The notes under the pieces were generated by a model. It did not search any database. It saw nothing but the letters and a program-made list of their open reading frames with translations, and was not told where the DNA came from. Source: Sphingomonas sabuli (lineage in GTDB: Bacteria; Pseudomonadota; Alphaproteobacteria; Sphingomonadales; Sphingomonadaceae). Taken from it: 64,000 nt of DNA. The stretch spans positions 496,001 through 560,000 of the forward strand of contig NZ_CP060697.1 of NCBI RefSeq assembly GCF_014352855.1. The letters run 5' to 3'. The translations under genes were made by a program, and so were the position numbers. Shown piece by piece: positions 32,581 through 42,409 of this stretch (position 1 is the stretch's first letter; every line of letters starts with the position of its first letter).

Positions 32581-34221
32581 CTACTTCTTGGGCTTCTTCG
32601 CCGGCGCTTTCTTGGCTGCGGAAGGCTTCGGATCGGCCTTCGCCGCCGAAGCCTTGGCTGGGGCCTTTGCATCCGCCTTGGCCGCCGGCTTCTTGCCGGC
32701 GCCGTCCTTCACCGGCTTGGCCGGCTCGGGCTTGTCGGCGGCTTTCTCGACCGCGCCCTTGGCAGGCTTCTCCGGCTTGGCCTTGGCGGCCGGCTTCTTG
32801 GCCTTGGCGCCCGACTTGGCCTTGGTCTCGCCAATGTCATGGCCGCAGCCCGGTCCGTGCACATGGCCTTCCTCGCTCTCAAGGTCGGCTTCGACCTCGG
32901 CGCGGGTCGCCTTGCGCTCGCTGACGTCAGCCTGCGCGAACAGGAAGTCGACGACCTTGTCCTCGTACAGCGGGGCACGCAGCTGGGCGGCGGCGGCCGG
33001 TTCCTGCTGGACATATTGCAGGAAGCGTTCGCGGTCCTGGCCCTGATATTGCGATGCGGCCTGCATCACGAGCCGGCTCATTTCCTGTTCGGTGATCTGG
33101 ATGTCGTTGGCAGCGCCGATTTCCGACAGCAGAAGGCCAAGGCGCACGCGGCGCTCGGCAATGCGGCGATAATCGTCGGCATCGCCTTCGATTTCCTTCA
33201 GCGCGGCAGCCGGATCCTCTTCATGCGTCGCTTCGTGACGAAGCTGCTGCATGATGTTTTCGAATTCCGCATCGACCATCGACGGCGGGACGTCGAAGTC
33301 GGCCCGGTCGGCCAGCTGATCGAGCAGGCGGCGCTTCATGTGCGTGCGGGTCAGGCCGTTAAGCTCCTGCTCCTGCTGCTCGCCGAGGATGGTCTTGAGC
33401 TGGTCGAGGCTTTCGAGGCCAAGCGACTTGGCGAAATCGTCGTCCGCCTTGGCGTCCGAAGCCACCTTCACCTGCTTGACGGTTACGTCGAAGACCGCGT
33501 CCTTGCCCTTCAGCTTTTCCGCCGGATAGTCCTTGGGAAAAGCGACCTTTACTTCGCGGTTGTCGCCGGCCTTGGCGCCGACCAGCTGGTCTTCGAAGCC
33601 CGGGATCAGCTGTCCGGACCCGATCTCGGTGGACATGTCGCTGCCCTTGCCGCCGTCGAACGGCGTGCCGTCGATCTTGCCTTCGAAATCCATGACCACG
33701 AGGTCGCCCTGCGCCGCCTTGTGCGACTTGCCGGCGTCCTTCCAGCTCTTGTTCGACTGGACCAGCCGCTTGAGCTGCTCGTCGACCGCCTTGCTGTCGG
33801 GTTCGATCAACAGCCGCTCGAGCTTGAGGCCGCTGATGTCGGGCTTGCCGATTTCGGGCAGCGCTTCGAGGCTGACGCGAACTTCGGCGTCCTTGCCCGG
33901 TTCATAGCCGTCGTCGAGAATCACCTGCGGCTGGGTCGCCGGCCGCAGCTTGTTGTCCTGGAGCAGCTTCTGCACGCCGTCCTGAACCGCACCGCTCAAC
34001 GCGTCGCGCTGCAGCGAATCGTTGTGCATCTTCTTGATCAGGTTGGGCGGCACCTTGCCGGGGCGGAAGCCCTGCATCCGCACCTGCGGCGCAATCCGCT
34101 GCACTTCCTGGTCGACGCGAGCGCTGATGTCCTTTGCCGGGATGGTCAGCATGAAGGCGCGCTTCAGGCCTTCGTTCTCGGTCTCGACGGTCTTGATGGT
34201 CACGGTTCTCACTATCCTCAT
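32581..34221 (-). CDS. tig: Trigger factor with long C-terminal tail
   Basis: A 546-residue trigger factor, longer than the usual ~430-450. Ribosome-binding domain: EGLKRAFMLTIPAKDISARV and the signature GFRPGKVPPNLIKK (about 51-64). FKBP-type PPIase: GDLVVMDFEGKIDGTPFDGG (about 160-180). A helical chaperone arm domain follows to about 430. Then a metal-binding-like segment (HVHGPGCGHD, about 436-445) and a ~100-residue Lys/Ala/Pro-rich tail of repeats like AAKAKPEKPAKG. It is a ribosome-bound cotranslational chaperone. The start may be the ATG at 34221 or a nearby GTG (34203). Confidence 0.93.
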   Translation of the reverse strand: MRIVRTVTIKTVETENEGLKRAFMLTIPAKDISARVDQEVQRIAPQVRMQGFRPGKVPPNLIKKMHNDSLQRDALSGAVQDGVQKLLQDNKLRPATQPQVILDDGYEPGKDAEVRVSLEALPEIGKPDISGLKLERLLIEPDSKAVDEQLKRLVQSNKSWKDAGKSHKAAQGDLVVMDFEGKIDGTPFDGGKGSDMSTEIGSGQLIPGFEDQLVGAKAGDNREVKVAFPKDYPAEKLKGKDAVFDVTVKQVKVASDAKADDDFAKSLGLESLDQLKTILGEQQEQELNGLTRTHMKRRLLDQLADRADFDVPPSMVDAEFENIMQQLRHEATHEEDPAAALKEIEGDADDYRRIAERRVRLGLLLSEIGAANDIQITEQEMSRLVMQAASQYQGQDRERFLQYVQQEPAAAAQLRAPLYEDKVVDFLFAQADVSERKATRAEVEADLESEEGHVHGPGCGHDIGETKAKSGAKAKKPAAKAKPEKPAKGAVEKAADKPEPAKPVKDGAGKKPAAKADAKAPAKASAAKADPKPSAAKKAPAKKPKK

Positions 34222-34276
34222 TCTATCAGCCAGCGATGCCCACGCCCGGCAGGTTTAGGACGCCTGCGCGTGGGCA

Positions 34277-34361
34277 TGGTGCGCGCGGAGGGGCTCGAAC
34301 CCCCACGTCTTGCGACACTGGAACCTAAATCCAGCGCGTCTACCAGTTCCGCCACGCGCGC
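34277..34361 (-). tRNA. tRNA-Leu (TAG)
   Basis: 85 nt with a long variable arm and encoded CCA. Anticodon stem CTGGA/TCCAG with loop TTTAGGT, anticodon TAG. Acceptor GCGCGCG/CGCGCGC, T arm GGGGGTTCGAGCCCC. Confidence 0.95.
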
Positions 34362-34487
34362 GCGGACGCTTCCCGAAAGGTGGCGGGCCTATAGCAAGGA
34401 TCGGCCATTGGGCAAGCGTGCCGGTCTTTTCCCCGCCGCCTGCAACCCGCTGCGGGGGCTGGCGTTTCGCACGGGAGGAGACAGATC

Positions 34488-34685
34488 ATTCAGGACCGAC
34501 CCAATAACCCCGCCGTTCCGCAGGAAGACCCGCAGCCCGGCCAGGACCCGACGCCCGCCCCGGATTCCCCCAGTCCCGCGATCCCGCCGGCGGAAACGCC
34601 AGTGACCACGCCGGACATCGACGTTCCGTCACCGCAGCAGCCGGTGATTGCGCCGGGCGGAAGCCAGGCCAGCCCGACCGCCTAG
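34488..34685 (+). CDS. Small proline-rich protein with apparent ATT start
   Basis: A 65-residue frame, open between a stop at 34392 and the TAG at 34683-34685, with no ATG, GTG or TTG in a position to start it. A near-perfect ribosome site (GGGAGGAG, 34473-34480) precedes an ATC (34485) and an ATT (34488) codon. ATT gives the better spacing of 7 nt. The product is very Pro/Asp/Gln-rich (QDRPNNPAVPQEDPQPGQD) and resembles small proline-rich proteins of sphingomonads. No membrane or catalytic motif. It is convergent with the lipoprotein gene and overlaps its end by 4 nt. A sequencing or mutational loss of a normal start is the alternative. Confidence 0.5.
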   Translation: MQDRPNNPAVPQEDPQPGQDPTPAPDSPSPAIPPAETPVTTPDIDVPSPQQPVIAPGGSQASPTA

Positions 34686-35302
34686 CGCAATCGCGCCGAA
34701 GCCACGATCCCTTCGAAATCGGGCAGCGCGTCATCGTAATAATGCGATCGCGCCGCATCGAGCATGATCAGATAAAGCCGTCCGTTGATGACGGCGCCGA
34801 CCGCCCTGCCTTTGCGCCAAAGTTCGTCACCGTCGAGATGTTCGTAATCGAACTGGAAGCCGGACTGGCCTAGGAACGGCCGTGGCTGGATCGACAGGGT
34901 CTTGAAGTCGATTGCCCCGCCGCGCACGCGATAGGCGCTTTCCAGCATCGCCGTGATTTCCAGCGCGGTCATGTCCGCGTCGAACCGCGGCACCTGCTGC
35001 GCCGATCGGGTGTCCGTGCGAATGAGATAGCGGCCGTGCGGCAAGCCGGTGACGAAGGTCAGGTCGTCGAGCAACGGGCCGTTCAACGTCCAGTCTTCCA
35101 CCCAGCGCACATCGTCGAACAGGAAGTGGCGCTGCCGATTCCATTCGCGCCGCGGAGTCACCGCCAGCGACCGGTCGCCGACATTGGCCTCCTTGACCCG
35201 GATCAGCGAATAATAATCGCTGCCGAACCCGCCGCCACCCAGGCTGCTGCACCCGGACAACGCAACGGCAACCGCCACCGCGGCAAGCTTCACCGTCTTC
35301 AC
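34682..35302 (-). CDS. Lipoprotein in the M48 protease operon
   Basis: A 206-residue protein with a lipoprotein signal (KLAAVAVAVALSGCSSLGGG, Cys near residue 17). The mature domain is mixed alpha/beta with KEANVGDRSLAVTPRREWNR and a strand/helix RFDADMTALEITAMLESAYR. GTG at 35302 overlaps the stop of the M48 gene (4 nt), so it is translationally coupled. Function unknown; outer-membrane or periplasmic work with the protease is the inference. It lies third in a lipoprotein / M48 protease / lipoprotein operon. Confidence 0.75.
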   Translation of the reverse strand: MKTVKLAAVAVAVALSGCSSLGGGGFGSDYYSLIRVKEANVGDRSLAVTPRREWNRQRHFLFDDVRWVEDWTLNGPLLDDLTFVTGLPHGRYLIRTDTRSAQQVPRFDADMTALEITAMLESAYRVRGGAIDFKTLSIQPRPFLGQSGFQFDYEHLDGDELWRKGRAVGAVINGRLYLIMLDAARSHYYDDALPDFEGIVASARLR

Positions 35303-36540
35303 ATCATGCCTCCCGCCGCCATTTGCCGGACCAGCGGCGCATCCGGCGCATCGGGCTTCATCGCCAGATAGCGATTGAAGGCCGCTCGCGCTTCGGGCCG
35401 CCGCCCGTCCTTCATCAGCGCCACGCCATGCCAACGAAACGCTTCCGCCGGCGCATCGGGATAGGCGACGGCGATGGCATAGCTTTGCGCTGCCCGCTGC
35501 CAGTCACCCTGGCTGTCGCGGTTGCGCAGCCGCCAGACCTCGCCCTCGTAAAAGCGCAACAGGCCGTTCCACCCGTCCTGGGCCAGCGTCTCGATGACAT
35601 ATTGACTGGCGCCCGGGTCGTTGAGCTTGACCTGGTCGTCGAGGATCGTCTGCCGGATGGGATCGATCGCCTGCAGGTAACGGGCGCGGCCGGTTTCGTA
35701 AGTCCGGCCCGGGACACGCAATTCCGCCGCCGTGGCGCGCAGGTCCGCCATCCGGGTTTCCGGCGCCGGGTGGGTCGAAAACAAATCGTAGCCCCGGTCG
35801 CGGTGCTTGCGGCGGTAGCGCGCGCTGCGGTCCATCTCGCCCACCAGCTGCTGCCACGTGTTCGACATTTCCAGTGGATCGTAGCCGGTTTCCGCGATCA
35901 GCCGCGCGCCCATCGCGTCGGCCTCCGCCTCCAGCGTCCGGCTATAGCTGAACAGCGACAGCAGGGTGCCGAGCTGCGCCAGCTGGACGACGTCGCCCAG
36001 ATAGACCCCGGTCCCGGCGCCGCCGATCCCGGCGGCCATCGCGCCGATCGAGAACAGGTCGCTCTTGCGCCGCATGTCGCGCCATTGCCGGATCATGTGA
36101 CGGCGCAGGAAGTGGCCCGATTCGTGGGCGATCACGCCGGCCAGCTGCGCTTCGTTGCGCATGCGCAGGAGAAGTCCGGAAAAGACGATCGAGAAGCCGG
36201 TCGGGAACATCACCGCGTTGAATTCGGGAATACGGAGGACATAGATGCGCATGTCCTGCGCCGCTGGTCCGCCGACCTTGCCGATCAGGTCGCGGACATA
36301 GCCAGTGACGCCCTCGTCCTTAATCAGCAGGTTGGTGCCGGCAACCTCCTCCTCGACCCGCTCCACCTGTTGCCAAAGGCCCTTTTCGTCCTCGTCCGTG
36401 GGCCGGTATCCGGGACCGATCAGCGGCACCATCGACGCCGGATCGATGCGCGCATGGGCGATGCCGGTCATGGCCGAGGCCGCCAACGCTCCGCCGCCGG
36501 CGAGCAGCGCGCGCCGGCTGATGTCGCAGCGGATGCACAT
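35299..36540 (-). CDS. M48 family metallopeptidase with C-terminal TPR-like region
   Basis: A 413-residue exported zinc protease of the BepA/Oma1 type. The twin-arginine-like signal (CDISRRALLAGGGALAASAM) suggests Tat export. Zinc site HESGH (AGVIAHESGHFLRRH, about 133-147) with the downstream EAEAD (third ligand Glu). The C-terminal part (about 295-410) has helical repeats of TPR type (WRLRNRDSQGDWQRAAQSYA, AAFNRYLAMKPDAP). BepA-like enzymes police outer-membrane protein assembly. It starts at ATG 36540, overlapping the upstream lipoprotein gene's stop by 1 nt. Confidence 0.9.
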   Translation of the reverse strand: MCIRCDISRRALLAGGGALAASAMTGIAHARIDPASMVPLIGPGYRPTDEDEKGLWQQVERVEEEVAGTNLLIKDEGVTGYVRDLIGKVGGPAAQDMRIYVLRIPEFNAVMFPTGFSIVFSGLLLRMRNEAQLAGVIAHESGHFLRRHMIRQWRDMRRKSDLFSIGAMAAGIGGAGTGVYLGDVVQLAQLGTLLSLFSYSRTLEAEADAMGARLIAETGYDPLEMSNTWQQLVGEMDRSARYRRKHRDRGYDLFSTHPAPETRMADLRATAAELRVPGRTYETGRARYLQAIDPIRQTILDDQVKLNDPGASQYVIETLAQDGWNGLLRFYEGEVWRLRNRDSQGDWQRAAQSYAIAVAYPDAPAEAFRWHGVALMKDGRRPEARAAFNRYLAMKPDAPDAPLVRQMAAGGMM

Positions 36541-37319
36541 CAGCCCTGCTCCTTCATCTGCCGGCGGATGTCCTTGCCCGGCTTCATCCGACCAAGCAGC
36601 CGCTCCACCATCTGCGCCGCGCCCTCGGGCTTCCGGATGTCGCCAAGGTTGATGCCGGCCACCTGGGTGCCGGTCTTGAGCACGTTGAACCACACGACTT
36701 CGCCGGTCTTCAGGTCGACCAGCGACGCATAGGCAATCTGTCCGCCGCCGCCGACGTTCGGCGCGCAAAAGCCGACGAAGCAGCCGGCGATGCCCAGCAC
36801 CTGCAAGGCCACGCGGCCCTTGGACGCGAAACTGTCTTCCGCGTGCAGGAACAGCATGTAGTCGAAGCCGGTCTTGCGGCCGAAATCGACCGCTTCCTGG
36901 CCAAGCGTATATTCAAGCGCCCGACCGCGTTTGCTGGGAAGGCGGATGCCCATATATTTGTGCAGCACGATCGATTCATCGACGACGTAGTTGAGCCGCT
37001 CGATCTCGGCGACCGTTTCCGGCGTTACGTTGGGCACGTCGCTGCGACGGTCGGCAATCAGCAGCTTGCCCCCGCGCTCGGCCTGCTGGGCCCGCAGGGC
37101 GGCGACGATGTTGGTCCGCGCCTGCTCGGTCCAGTCCGCGCGCGGCTCGGTCATGCCGCCCGTGGTCACCGAACCAACGCTGACGTCGGGCCGCAGCACG
37201 AGAAGCTTGTAGTCGCCCTGCGGCGGCGTGAACTGAAGGTCCGCATATTGCCGCGTCTGGACGCAGCCGGCGAGCGCGACGCTCGATGCCACCGCAATCG
37301 CCATCGTCGATTTACGCAT
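36540..37319 (-). CDS. Lipoprotein, hypothetical, first gene of the M48 operon
   Basis: A 259-residue protein with a lipoprotein signal (VASSVALAGCVQ, Cys near residue 19). The mature part has a strand YKLLVLRPDVSVGSVTTGG, a helix ARTNIVAALRAQQAERG, and a C-terminal GQIAYASLVDLKTGEVVWFN stretch. The last resembles the shared motif of periplasmic TolB-N/CsgG-like folds. I cannot name a family. It leads the three-gene operon with the M48 protease, so a role in envelope quality control is inferred only from context. Confidence 0.7.
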   Translation of the reverse strand: MRKSTMAIAVASSVALAGCVQTRQYADLQFTPPQGDYKLLVLRPDVSVGSVTTGGMTEPRADWTEQARTNIVAALRAQQAERGGKLLIADRRSDVPNVTPETVAEIERLNYVVDESIVLHKYMGIRLPSKRGRALEYTLGQEAVDFGRKTGFDYMLFLHAEDSFASKGRVALQVLGIAGCFVGFCAPNVGGGGQIAYASLVDLKTGEVVWFNVLKTGTQVAGINLGDIRKPEGAAQMVERLLGRMKPGKDIRRQMKEQG

Positions 37320-37356
37320 GCACTTCTCCCCTGCCGCCGAACTTTCGTTCGTCGGT

Positions 37357-37375
37357 AAAAAAATGCAAGCATTTT
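37357..37375 (-). terminator. Terminator hairpin after gatB
   Basis: Read on the minus strand, a perfect AT-rich hairpin (AAAATG, CTTG loop, CATTTT) is followed by three more T, giving a run of seven. It lies 18 bp after the gatB stop and could end the gatCAB transcript before the lipoprotein operon. Confidence 0.45.
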
Positions 37376-37392
37376 AAGAGCCTAGGCGGGCG

Positions 37393-38859
37393 TTACCCGA
37401 GCTTGGCGCGCAACCGTTCGTTGACCACCTGCGGATTGGCCTTGCCGGCCATCGCCTTCATCACCTGGCCGACGAAGAAGCCGAACAGCGGCAACTTGCC
37501 GCCCTTATACTCGGCCACCTTGTCGGCGTTGGCAGCGAGGATTTCGTCGATCCTTGCGTCGATCTCACCAGTATCGCTGGTCTGTTTGAGCCCGCGCTCC
37601 TCGACCACCTCGCCGGCGCTCTTGCCGGTCTCCAGCATGATTTCGAATACCTGCTTGGCAAGGCTGCCCGACAGCGTGCCGTCGCCGACCAGCTTGAGCA
37701 GTTCGCCAGCCTGCGCCGGGCTGACCGGGCTATCGCCGATCGATTTATCGAGGCGGTTGAGAGCACCGAAGAATTCCGACGCCGTCCAGTTCGCGGCCGC
37801 CTTGGGCTCCGCGCCCGTATCCAGCAGCCCGTCGAACCAGTGGGCGATGTCGACGTCCGCGGTCAGCACGCCGGCATTATAGGGGGTGATGCCCAGTCCT
37901 TCGAACCGCTTGCGCTTGGCGTCAGGCAGTTCGGGAAGGCTTGCCCGACATTCTTCCAGAAAGGCGTCGTCCAGTTCCAGCGGCAGCAGGTCGGGGTCGG
38001 GAAAATAGCGGTAATCGTGCGCGTCTTCCTTCGACCGCAAGGTACGGGTGACGTTCTTGTCGGGGTCGTACAGGCGGGTTTCCTGGACCACCTCGCCACC
38101 GCTCTCCAGCACCTCGACCTGCCGCTTCGCTTCATGCTCGATCACGGCCATGACGAAGCGCACGCTGTTGACGTTCTTGGTCTCGGTACGAGTGCCGAAT
38201 TCCTCGCCCGGCTTGCGCACGCTGACGTTGACGTCGGCACGCATCGAGCCTTCTTCCATATTGCCGTCGCATGAGCCGACGTAGCGCAGGATCGCCCTCA
38301 GCTTGCGAACGTAAGCCCCTGCTTCGGCAGGAGAACGCATGTCCGGGCGGCTGACGATTTCCATCAGTGCGACGCCCGCGCGATTGAGGTCGACATAGCT
38401 CATCGTCGCGTGCTGGTCGTGCATCAGCTTGCCCGCGTCCTGCTCGACGTGGATGCGCTCGATGCCGATGGTCTTGGCGCTGCTCTCGTCCTGCTCGTCG
38501 GGCAGGACCTCGATCTGCCCCTCGCCTACCAGCGGGTGGTAAAGCTGGCTGATCTGGTAGCCCTGCGGCAGATCCGCGTAGAAGTAATTCTTGCGGTCGA
38601 AGCGCGACCAGCGGTTGATCTGCGCTTCCAGCGCCATGCCGGTACGCACCGCCTGGCGAATGCACTCCCGGTTCGGCACCGGCAGCATGCCCGGCATCGC
38701 CGCGTCGATCAGCGACACTTGCGTATTCGGCTCCGCTCCGAAAGCGGTGGCAGCGCCGGAAAACAGCTTGGACGCGGTGGCGGTGATCTGGGCGTGAACC
38801 TCGAGGCCGATCACGACCTCCCACTCGCCTGTCTCGCCTTTGATGCGATAGTCGCTCAC
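37393..38859 (-). CDS. gatB: Asp-tRNA(Asn)/Glu-tRNA(Gln) amidotransferase subunit B
   Basis: A 488-residue GatB. The N-terminal kinase-like domain has [32 protein letters not shown] and the [19 protein letters not shown] signature. A C-terminal YqeY-like helical tail ends in [12 protein letters not shown]. It phosphorylates misacylated Glu-tRNA(Gln) or Asp-tRNA(Asn), and ammonia from GatA completes the amide. Start GTG 38859 overlaps the gatA stop by 4 nt. Encoded last in gatC-gatA-gatB. Confidence 0.95.
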   Translation of the reverse strand: MSDYRIKGETGEWEVVIGLEVHAQITATASKLFSGAATAFGAEPNTQVSLIDAAMPGMLPVPNRECIRQAVRTGMALEAQINRWSRFDRKNYFYADLPQGYQISQLYHPLVGEGQIEVLPDEQDESSAKTIGIERIHVEQDAGKLMHDQHATMSYVDLNRAGVALMEIVSRPDMRSPAEAGAYVRKLRAILRYVGSCDGNMEEGSMRADVNVSVRKPGEEFGTRTETKNVNSVRFVMAVIEHEAKRQVEVLESGGEVVQETRLYDPDKNVTRTLRSKEDAHDYRYFPDPDLLPLELDDAFLEECRASLPELPDAKRKRFEGLGITPYNAGVLTADVDIAHWFDGLLDTGAEPKAAANWTASEFFGALNRLDKSIGDSPVSPAQAGELLKLVGDGTLSGSLAKQVFEIMLETGKSAGEVVEERGLKQTSDTGEIDARIDEILAANADKVAEYKGGKLPLFGFFVGQVMKAMAGKANPQVVNERLRAKLG

Positions 38860-40328
38860 CACCACTTCTCCGCCCGCGCAGTGGGCCCGGCGCGTTCCTC
38901 GATTGCCAGGGCAGCGTTGAGCACGCCCTGTTCGTCCAGCTCGTTGCCGATCAGGTGCAGGCCGAGCGGCAGCCCCTGCCCGTCGAGACCGCCCGGGACG
39001 CTCATCGCCGGCAGGCCGGCGAGGCTGGCGGGCACCGCGAAGACGTCGTTCAGATACATGGCGATCGGATCGTCGCTCTTTTCGCCGATACCGAAGGCGG
39101 CGGACGGCGCGGTCGGAGTCAGGATCAGGTCGCACTGCTCGAAAGCCTTGCGGAAATCCTGTTTGATGAGCGCACGGACCCGCTGCGCCTTGGTGAAATA
39201 GGCGTCGTAGAAGCCGGCCGACAGCACGTAGGTGCCGATCATGATGCGGCGCTTGACCTCGGCGCCGAAGCCGGCGGCGCGCGTGGCGGAATACATGGCG
39301 TCGAGATTGCCGCCGTCGGGCACCTCGCGCAGGCCGTATCGGACCCCGTCATAGCGGGCGAGGTTTGACGAGGCCTCGGCGGGAGCGATGATGTAGTAAG
39401 TCGGCAGCGCATGCTTGGTATGCGGCAGGCTGATCTCGACCGGCTCCGCGCCCGCATCCTTGAGCCATTCGATGCCTCGGTCCCACAGCGCGTTGATTTC
39501 GTCCGGGACGCCGTCAATGCGATACTCCTTAGGAATACCGACGCGCTTTCCTTTGAGATTGCTCGACAATCCGGCTTCCCACTGCGGCACCGGCTCGTCC
39601 AGCGAGGTCGAATCCTTGGGGTCGAACCCGCTCATCGCCTCGAGCATGATCGCGCAATCGCGGACCGTTTTCGCCATCGGCCCAGCCTGATCGAGCGAGC
39701 TGGCGAAGCTGACGATGCCCCAGCGCGAGCAGCGGCCATACGTCGGCTTGATCCCGCAAATGCCTGTGAAGGCGGCTGGCTGGCGGATCGAGCCGCCGGT
39801 GTCGGTCCCGGTCACGCCGGGCGCGAGGCCCGCGGACACCGCCGCAGCAGACCCGCCCGAGCTGCCGCCCGGAGTCAGCGACGCGTTGCTGCCATCCTTG
39901 CGCCGCCACGGCGAGATCACCGGGCCATAGGCGCTAGTCTCGTTGGACGAGCCCATGGCGAATTCGTCCATGTTGAGCTTGCCGAGCATGCCCGCGCCGG
40001 CCTTGCGAAGATTGGCGACGACCGTGCTCTGGTAACGCGGCTTGAAGTCCTTGAGGATGCGGCTGCCCGACGTGGTGTCCACGCCTTCGGTAGCGAACAG
40101 GTCCTTGATACCCAGCGGAATGCCGGCGAGCGGGCCGGTGATCTCCCCCCGGTCGGCGGCGTCGGCCACCGCCAGAGCGTCGTCCGGCGTTTCGACGGTG
40201 TATGCGTTGAGCGCGCGACCGGCGGCGACCGCTGCATTGTACGCCTCCGCGACCTCGCGCGCCTTGAAGCTGCCGCCTGCGATGCCGTCGCGGAGCTCGG
40301 CAATAGTCTTGTTGGTCAGCTCCGACAC
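38856..40328 (-). CDS. gatA: Amidotransferase subunit A
   Basis: A 490-residue GatA amidase. The Ser-cisSer-Lys site is present: Lys in [12 protein letters not shown] (about 76), the Ser-rich loop [16 protein letters not shown] (about 152-167), and the nucleophile region [14 protein letters not shown] (about 173-186). It releases ammonia from glutamine for GatB. The start is GTG 40328, which overlaps the gatC stop by 1 nt (TAGTG). Confidence 0.95.
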   Translation of the reverse strand: MSELTNKTIAELRDGIAGGSFKAREVAEAYNAAVAAGRALNAYTVETPDDALAVADAADRGEITGPLAGIPLGIKDLFATEGVDTTSGSRILKDFKPRYQSTVVANLRKAGAGMLGKLNMDEFAMGSSNETSAYGPVISPWRRKDGSNASLTPGGSSGGSAAAVSAGLAPGVTGTDTGGSIRQPAAFTGICGIKPTYGRCSRWGIVSFASSLDQAGPMAKTVRDCAIMLEAMSGFDPKDSTSLDEPVPQWEAGLSSNLKGKRVGIPKEYRIDGVPDEINALWDRGIEWLKDAGAEPVEISLPHTKHALPTYYIIAPAEASSNLARYDGVRYGLREVPDGGNLDAMYSATRAAGFGAEVKRRIMIGTYVLSAGFYDAYFTKAQRVRALIKQDFRKAFEQCDLILTPTAPSAAFGIGEKSDDPIAMYLNDVFAVPASLAGLPAMSVPGGLDGQGLPLGLHLIGNELDEQGVLNAALAIEERAGPTARAEKWW

Positions 40329-40615
40329 TATTCGATCACCTTCGGGACGGCGAAGAAGCCGTGTTCGGCATCCGGCGCGTTGGCGAGGATGTCCTCGCGC
40401 TTGTCGCCGTCGGTCACGGCGTCGTCGCGCAGCCTCAACTTCTGGTCGATCACGGCGGTCAGCGGCTCGACCCCGTCGGTGTCGACTTCGCCAAGCTGCT
40501 CGACCCAGCCGAGGATGTTGTTGATTTCGGGCACAAGCCGCTCAAGCTCCGCATCGCTCATGGCGATTCGAGCCAGCTTGGCGATATGGCGGACCTGGTC
40601 GGGGGAAACGGACAT
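40328..40615 (-). CDS. gatC: Amidotransferase subunit C
   Basis: A 95-residue Gat[41 protein letters not shown] and [14 protein letters not shown] are the family landmarks. It holds GatA and GatB together and shields the ammonia channel. First gene of the gatCAB operon, with ATG 40615 chosen because residues before it have no family counterpart. Confidence 0.95.
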   Translation of the reverse strand: MSVSPDQVRHIAKLARIAMSDAELERLVPEINNILGWVEQLGEVDTDGVEPLTAVIDQKLRLRDDAVTDGDKREDILANAPDAEHGFFAVPKVIE

Positions 40616-40693
40616 CGGGGGCCGGATAGCGGTGGCGCCACGTAGCGGCAAGCGTTGCGGGAACTCCTTGCCGCCAAAGCGATTTTCACCGCC

Positions 40694-41263
40694 ATGATCC
40701 GCTTGCCCATCCTTTCCGTCTTCGTCCTTGCGACCATCGCCGCCTGCACCACCGCCACTCCGCCAGCCGAACCAGGCCCGCCGACGATCGTGACGGCGGA
40801 TCGGCCGCTGCAGGTCACGCCCGGCGATGCCGCGCTCAGCGACGTTCGCAACGATCTGCTGGTCACCGCCACCGACCGGTTCGGCCAGGCGCGGCTGGAC
40901 GAAGCGCTCGCCGCCCCCGCCACGCTGATCGCCAAGCGGTTCGCCGGTATGTTGCCGCCCCCGCCTCCCGGTGAAACGGCGCCCGCCTACGTCCCGCCAG
41001 CGGCATTGCTGATGAAGGGTGCCGACGGCTGGTTGAAGGCGACCGCGACCGGCTGGACCCCGCTAAAAGCGGAGCAGGCGGCGGAGCTTGACGCGGTCAT
41101 CGCCAACCCCGCGTTCTGGAGCGAGTCGGCATCCGTCCAGGCCTGCCCGGACTATGGCTCGAGCCAATTGCTGCTGAAGACCCCCGGCAACCCGGAAACT
41201 GTGCGCAACAGCCAGTGCACCAGCGTCGCCGAAAAGGCCGTCCAGGCCGCCCTCAACGGCTAG
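40694..41263 (+). CDS. Lipoprotein, hypothetical
   Basis: A 189-residue protein from ATG 40694 with a lipoprotein signal ([14 protein letters not shown], Cys near residue 18). The mature part is Pro/Ala-rich at first, then has [20 protein letters not shown] and two cysteines (QACPD, SQC) near the end that may pair. The frame begins just upstream of the gatC start, in a divergent arrangement (78 bp apart). Function unknown. Confidence 0.7.
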   Translation: MIRLPILSVFVLATIAACTTATPPAEPGPPTIVTADRPLQVTPGDAALSDVRNDLLVTATDRFGQARLDEALAAPATLIAKRFAGMLPPPPPGETAPAYVPPAALLMKGADGWLKATATGWTPLKAEQAAELDAVIANPAFWSESASVQACPDYGSSQLLLKTPGNPETVRNSQCTSVAEKAVQAALNG

Positions 41264-41305
41264 GCCATTGCCCCGATAGCATCGAGCCCCTAACCGCCGC
41301 GGCCA

Positions 41306-42409
41306 ATGTACGCGCGCCGTTTCCTTGTTTTCGTCACCGTCCTCACCCTGCTCGCAGTGGTCGCTGCCTTCGCCTTTTTCCAATGGGGCGGGCAGGCGCT
41401 GGTCAGTCAGGGCACGCCCAAGGGTCATTTCGAGCAGCCGGCCGATAGCGCGCCCCCGGCCTATGCCGATGCCGGCCTGTGGCTTGCCCGCCCGGACATC
41501 GCCGGCAACCCTGCGGGATGGCTCCCGGATGGCTATGCTGCGGACGGGGCGGCCGGACAGGCGGCGGTCTTCTACATCCACCCCACCACCTACTTGCGCA
41601 CCGACCGCTGGAACGCGCCCTATCGGGACGCGAACAGCGCCAGCCGCGACGATCTGTTCGTTCGCAGCCAGGCATCGGCGTTCAACGGCGTCGGCAAAAT
41701 CTGGGCGCCGCGCTACCGCCAGGCGGCTTATGGCGCTTTCCTGCTGGATTCCGAGGATGCGCGTCAGGCGCTCGACCTCGCCTATCGCGATGTTTCCGCG
41801 GCATTCGACGAATTCCTCAAACAGGCCGGGCGAGACCGACCGATTGTCCTTGCGGGGCATAGCCAGGGCGCGCTGCACCTCATTCGCCTGCTTCGCGAAC
41901 GCCATGCCCAGCTCGGCAACCGGCTGGTCGCCGCTTATGTCGTCGGCTGGCCGATCGATACCGTCGCCGACCTGCCCGCGCTCGGCGTTCCGGCCTGCAA
42001 CGCCCCGGCCGACACCGGCTGCGTCCTGTCGTGGATGACGTTCGGCGATCCGCCCAACCCGCAGGTCCTGCTCAGCCAGTGGCAGGATGCGGACAGCCTG
42101 GCCGGCGGCGAGCGGCAACAGGACCAGGTACTGTGCGTCAATCCGATCACCGGCAAGCGCGACGACGCTGCTCCGGCCTCTGCCAACCCCGGCACGCTGG
42201 TTCCTGACGCGACCTTTACGTCGGCCTCGCTCAACCCCGGCGTGGTCGGCGCGCGCTGTACCCGCGGGTTGCTGATTGCCGACGGCATGCTGCCCGCGCT
42301 CGGGCCCTTCGTCCTCTTCGGCAACAACTACCACGTCTACGACTACGCCCTGTTCTGGGGCGCGATCCGCGAGGATGCGCGGCGGAGGCTGACTGCTTGG
42401 CAGCGCTGA
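41306..42409 (+). CDS. DUF3089 alpha/beta-hydrolase-like protein
   Basis: A 367-residue protein with an N-terminal membrane anchor or signal ([20 protein letters not shown]). DUF3089-type domain follows: [20 protein letters not shown] and the nucleophile elbow [15 protein letters not shown] (Ser near residue 192). The fold is esterase/lipase-like but the substrate is unknown. It overlaps the ruvX start by 13 nt, so it is probably transcribed with ruvX and pyrB. Confidence 0.85.
   Translation: MYARRFLVFVTVLTLLAVVAAFAFFQWGGQALVSQGTPKGHFEQPADSAPPAYADAGLWLARPDIAGNPAGWLPDGYAADGAAGQAAVFYIHPTTYLRTDRWNAPYRDANSASRDDLFVRSQASAFNGVGKIWAPRYRQAAYGAFLLDSEDARQALDLAYRDVSAAFDEFLKQAGRDRPIVLAGHSQGALHLIRLLRERHAQLGNRLVAAYVVGWPIDTVADLPALGVPACNAPADTGCVLSWMTFGDPPNPQVLLSQWQDADSLAGGERQQDQVLCVNPITGKRDDAAPASANPGTLVPDATFTSASLNPGVVGARCTRGLLIADGMLPALGPFVLFGNNYHVYDYALFWGAIREDARRRLTAWQR

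Noticed and set aside
32017..34605. An 862-codon open frame opposite the GT2 and tig genes
   Set aside because: It spans two well-identified genes and a tRNA on the other strand and has the low-complexity Leu/Arg/Gly composition of an antisense shadow.
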